In this document: positions 63,816 through 64,000 of the stretch, in pieces
How positions within the stretch are numbered: position 1 is the stretch's first letter
How the letters are laid out: each line of letters starts with the position of its first letter
From: Bacteroidota bacterium
GTDB taxonomy: Bacteria; Bacteroidota; Bacteroidia; B-17B0; Aurantibacillaceae
NCBI GenBank assembly: GCA_013697245.1
Contig: JACCXH010000007.1
Location: 1-64,000, forward strand
DNA length: 64,000 nucleotides
Direction: 5' to 3'
Notes under the pieces: generated by a model
Seen by the model: only the letters and a program-made list of their open reading frames with translations
Database searches by the model: none
What the model was told of the DNA's origin: nothing
Made by a program: the position numbers and the translations under genes

Positions 63816-64000
63816 GTGATTAAGCTCAAAAAAATAAACGCTTTTATTGCCATTGGCATCTTGGATCTTCATGCTTTTGCCAAGAACCGTTTGGATATGC
63901 CAAAACGTGAGCTGGAGAAGGCTGGCAGCCAATTTTTACTAAAACAAATGTTAAAAACAGAAATTTTTGAGATCAATTATACAGCCGAAAATAAACCCTT
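63816..64000 (+). CDS. N-terminal part of a probable 4'-phosphopantetheinyl transferase (runs off the window)
   Basis: From GTG 63816 about 61 codons remain open to the window end. The text KINAFIAIGILDLHAF, then the KRELEKAGSQFLLKQML segment and EINYTAENKPF, resembles the start of Bacteroidota Sfp-type transferases, where R.E....xxLLxxL precedes an IxYxxxGKPxL strand. The catalytic Asp/Glu motifs would lie beyond the window, so assignment is tentative. It is divergent from ahcY. These enzymes activate acyl or peptidyl carrier proteins. Confidence 0.5.
   Translation, partial: MIKLKKINAFIAIGILDLHAFAKNRLDMPKRELEKAGSQFLLKQMLKTEIFEINYTAENKP

Overview
The window is AT-rich chromosomal DNA from a member of the Bacteroidota. 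Supporting signs are six cargo-type proteins of the type IX secretion system (T9SS: two with type B gliding-motility C-terminal domains, three with type A sorting domains, and a decayed type A remnant), repeated TAnnTTTG -7 promoter boxes, Bacteroidota-specific small families (a DUF3098 protein next to uppP, a DUF2752 protein), and intergenic palindromes of kinds common in this phylum. The exact genus cannot be read from the sequence. I saw no rRNA, tRNA, CRISPR array, insertion sequence with a transposase, or prophage.

Layout. 0.2-8.8 kb (minus strand): a 1,723-residue T9SS type B surface protein, a Bax inhibitor-1 family membrane protein, ftsX, uppP, a small membrane protein and a DUF3098 protein. 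8.9-15.2 kb (plus): gmd, GDP-fucose synthase, a Wzi/RemB-like outer-membrane protein, a WecA-type polyprenyl-phosphate sugar-phosphate transferase and a TolC-family protein; the first four fit GDP-fucose supply and surface polysaccharide assembly. 15.2-21.0 kb (minus): DedA protein, a double-ATPase peptide-type ABC protein, trmB, an MsbA/MdlB-type exporter and truA. 21.1-27.5 kb: rlmD, two tandem small lipoproteins, a MORN-repeat/VWA-like protein, pheS, a TPR protein and a SWIM zinc-finger protein. 27.6-37.6 kb (plus): a giant 2,177-residue Ig-like repeat T9SS protein followed after 2 nt by a DinB/YfiT-type protein, a sterol-desaturase family enzyme and a UPF1-like helicase. 37.8-43.3 kb (minus): POT peptide transporter, four small membrane proteins and an M61 peptidase. 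43.4-45.9 kb: TPR protein, eIF1/SUI1-like factor, a GIY-YIG nuclease framed by inverted palindromes, and a repeat-filled stretch with a T9SS remnant. 45.9-52.6 kb: two convergent T9SS type A surface proteins. 53-64 kb: YjdF-like membrane protein, a secreted-protein gene broken by an in-frame stop, an ABC-2 polysaccharide export permease, a tandem double D-Ala-D-Ala ligase, a metallophosphoesterase, another T9SS cargo, a YdeI-like protein, a lipoprotein, ahcY, and the start of a probable phosphopantetheinyl transferase.

Most of the window is ordinary housekeeping plus surface biology. The most unusual structures are (i) the 385-bp unit at 44862-45246, in which a complete GIY-YIG nuclease gene is bounded by inverted copies of a REP-like hairpin with compensatory stem changes, the downstream copy encoding the protein's last residues; (ii) the fused double Ddl protein; (iii) the MORN/VWA-like secreted protein; (iv) very short or absent leaders behind perfect -7 boxes; and (v) three families of intergenic long palindromes.
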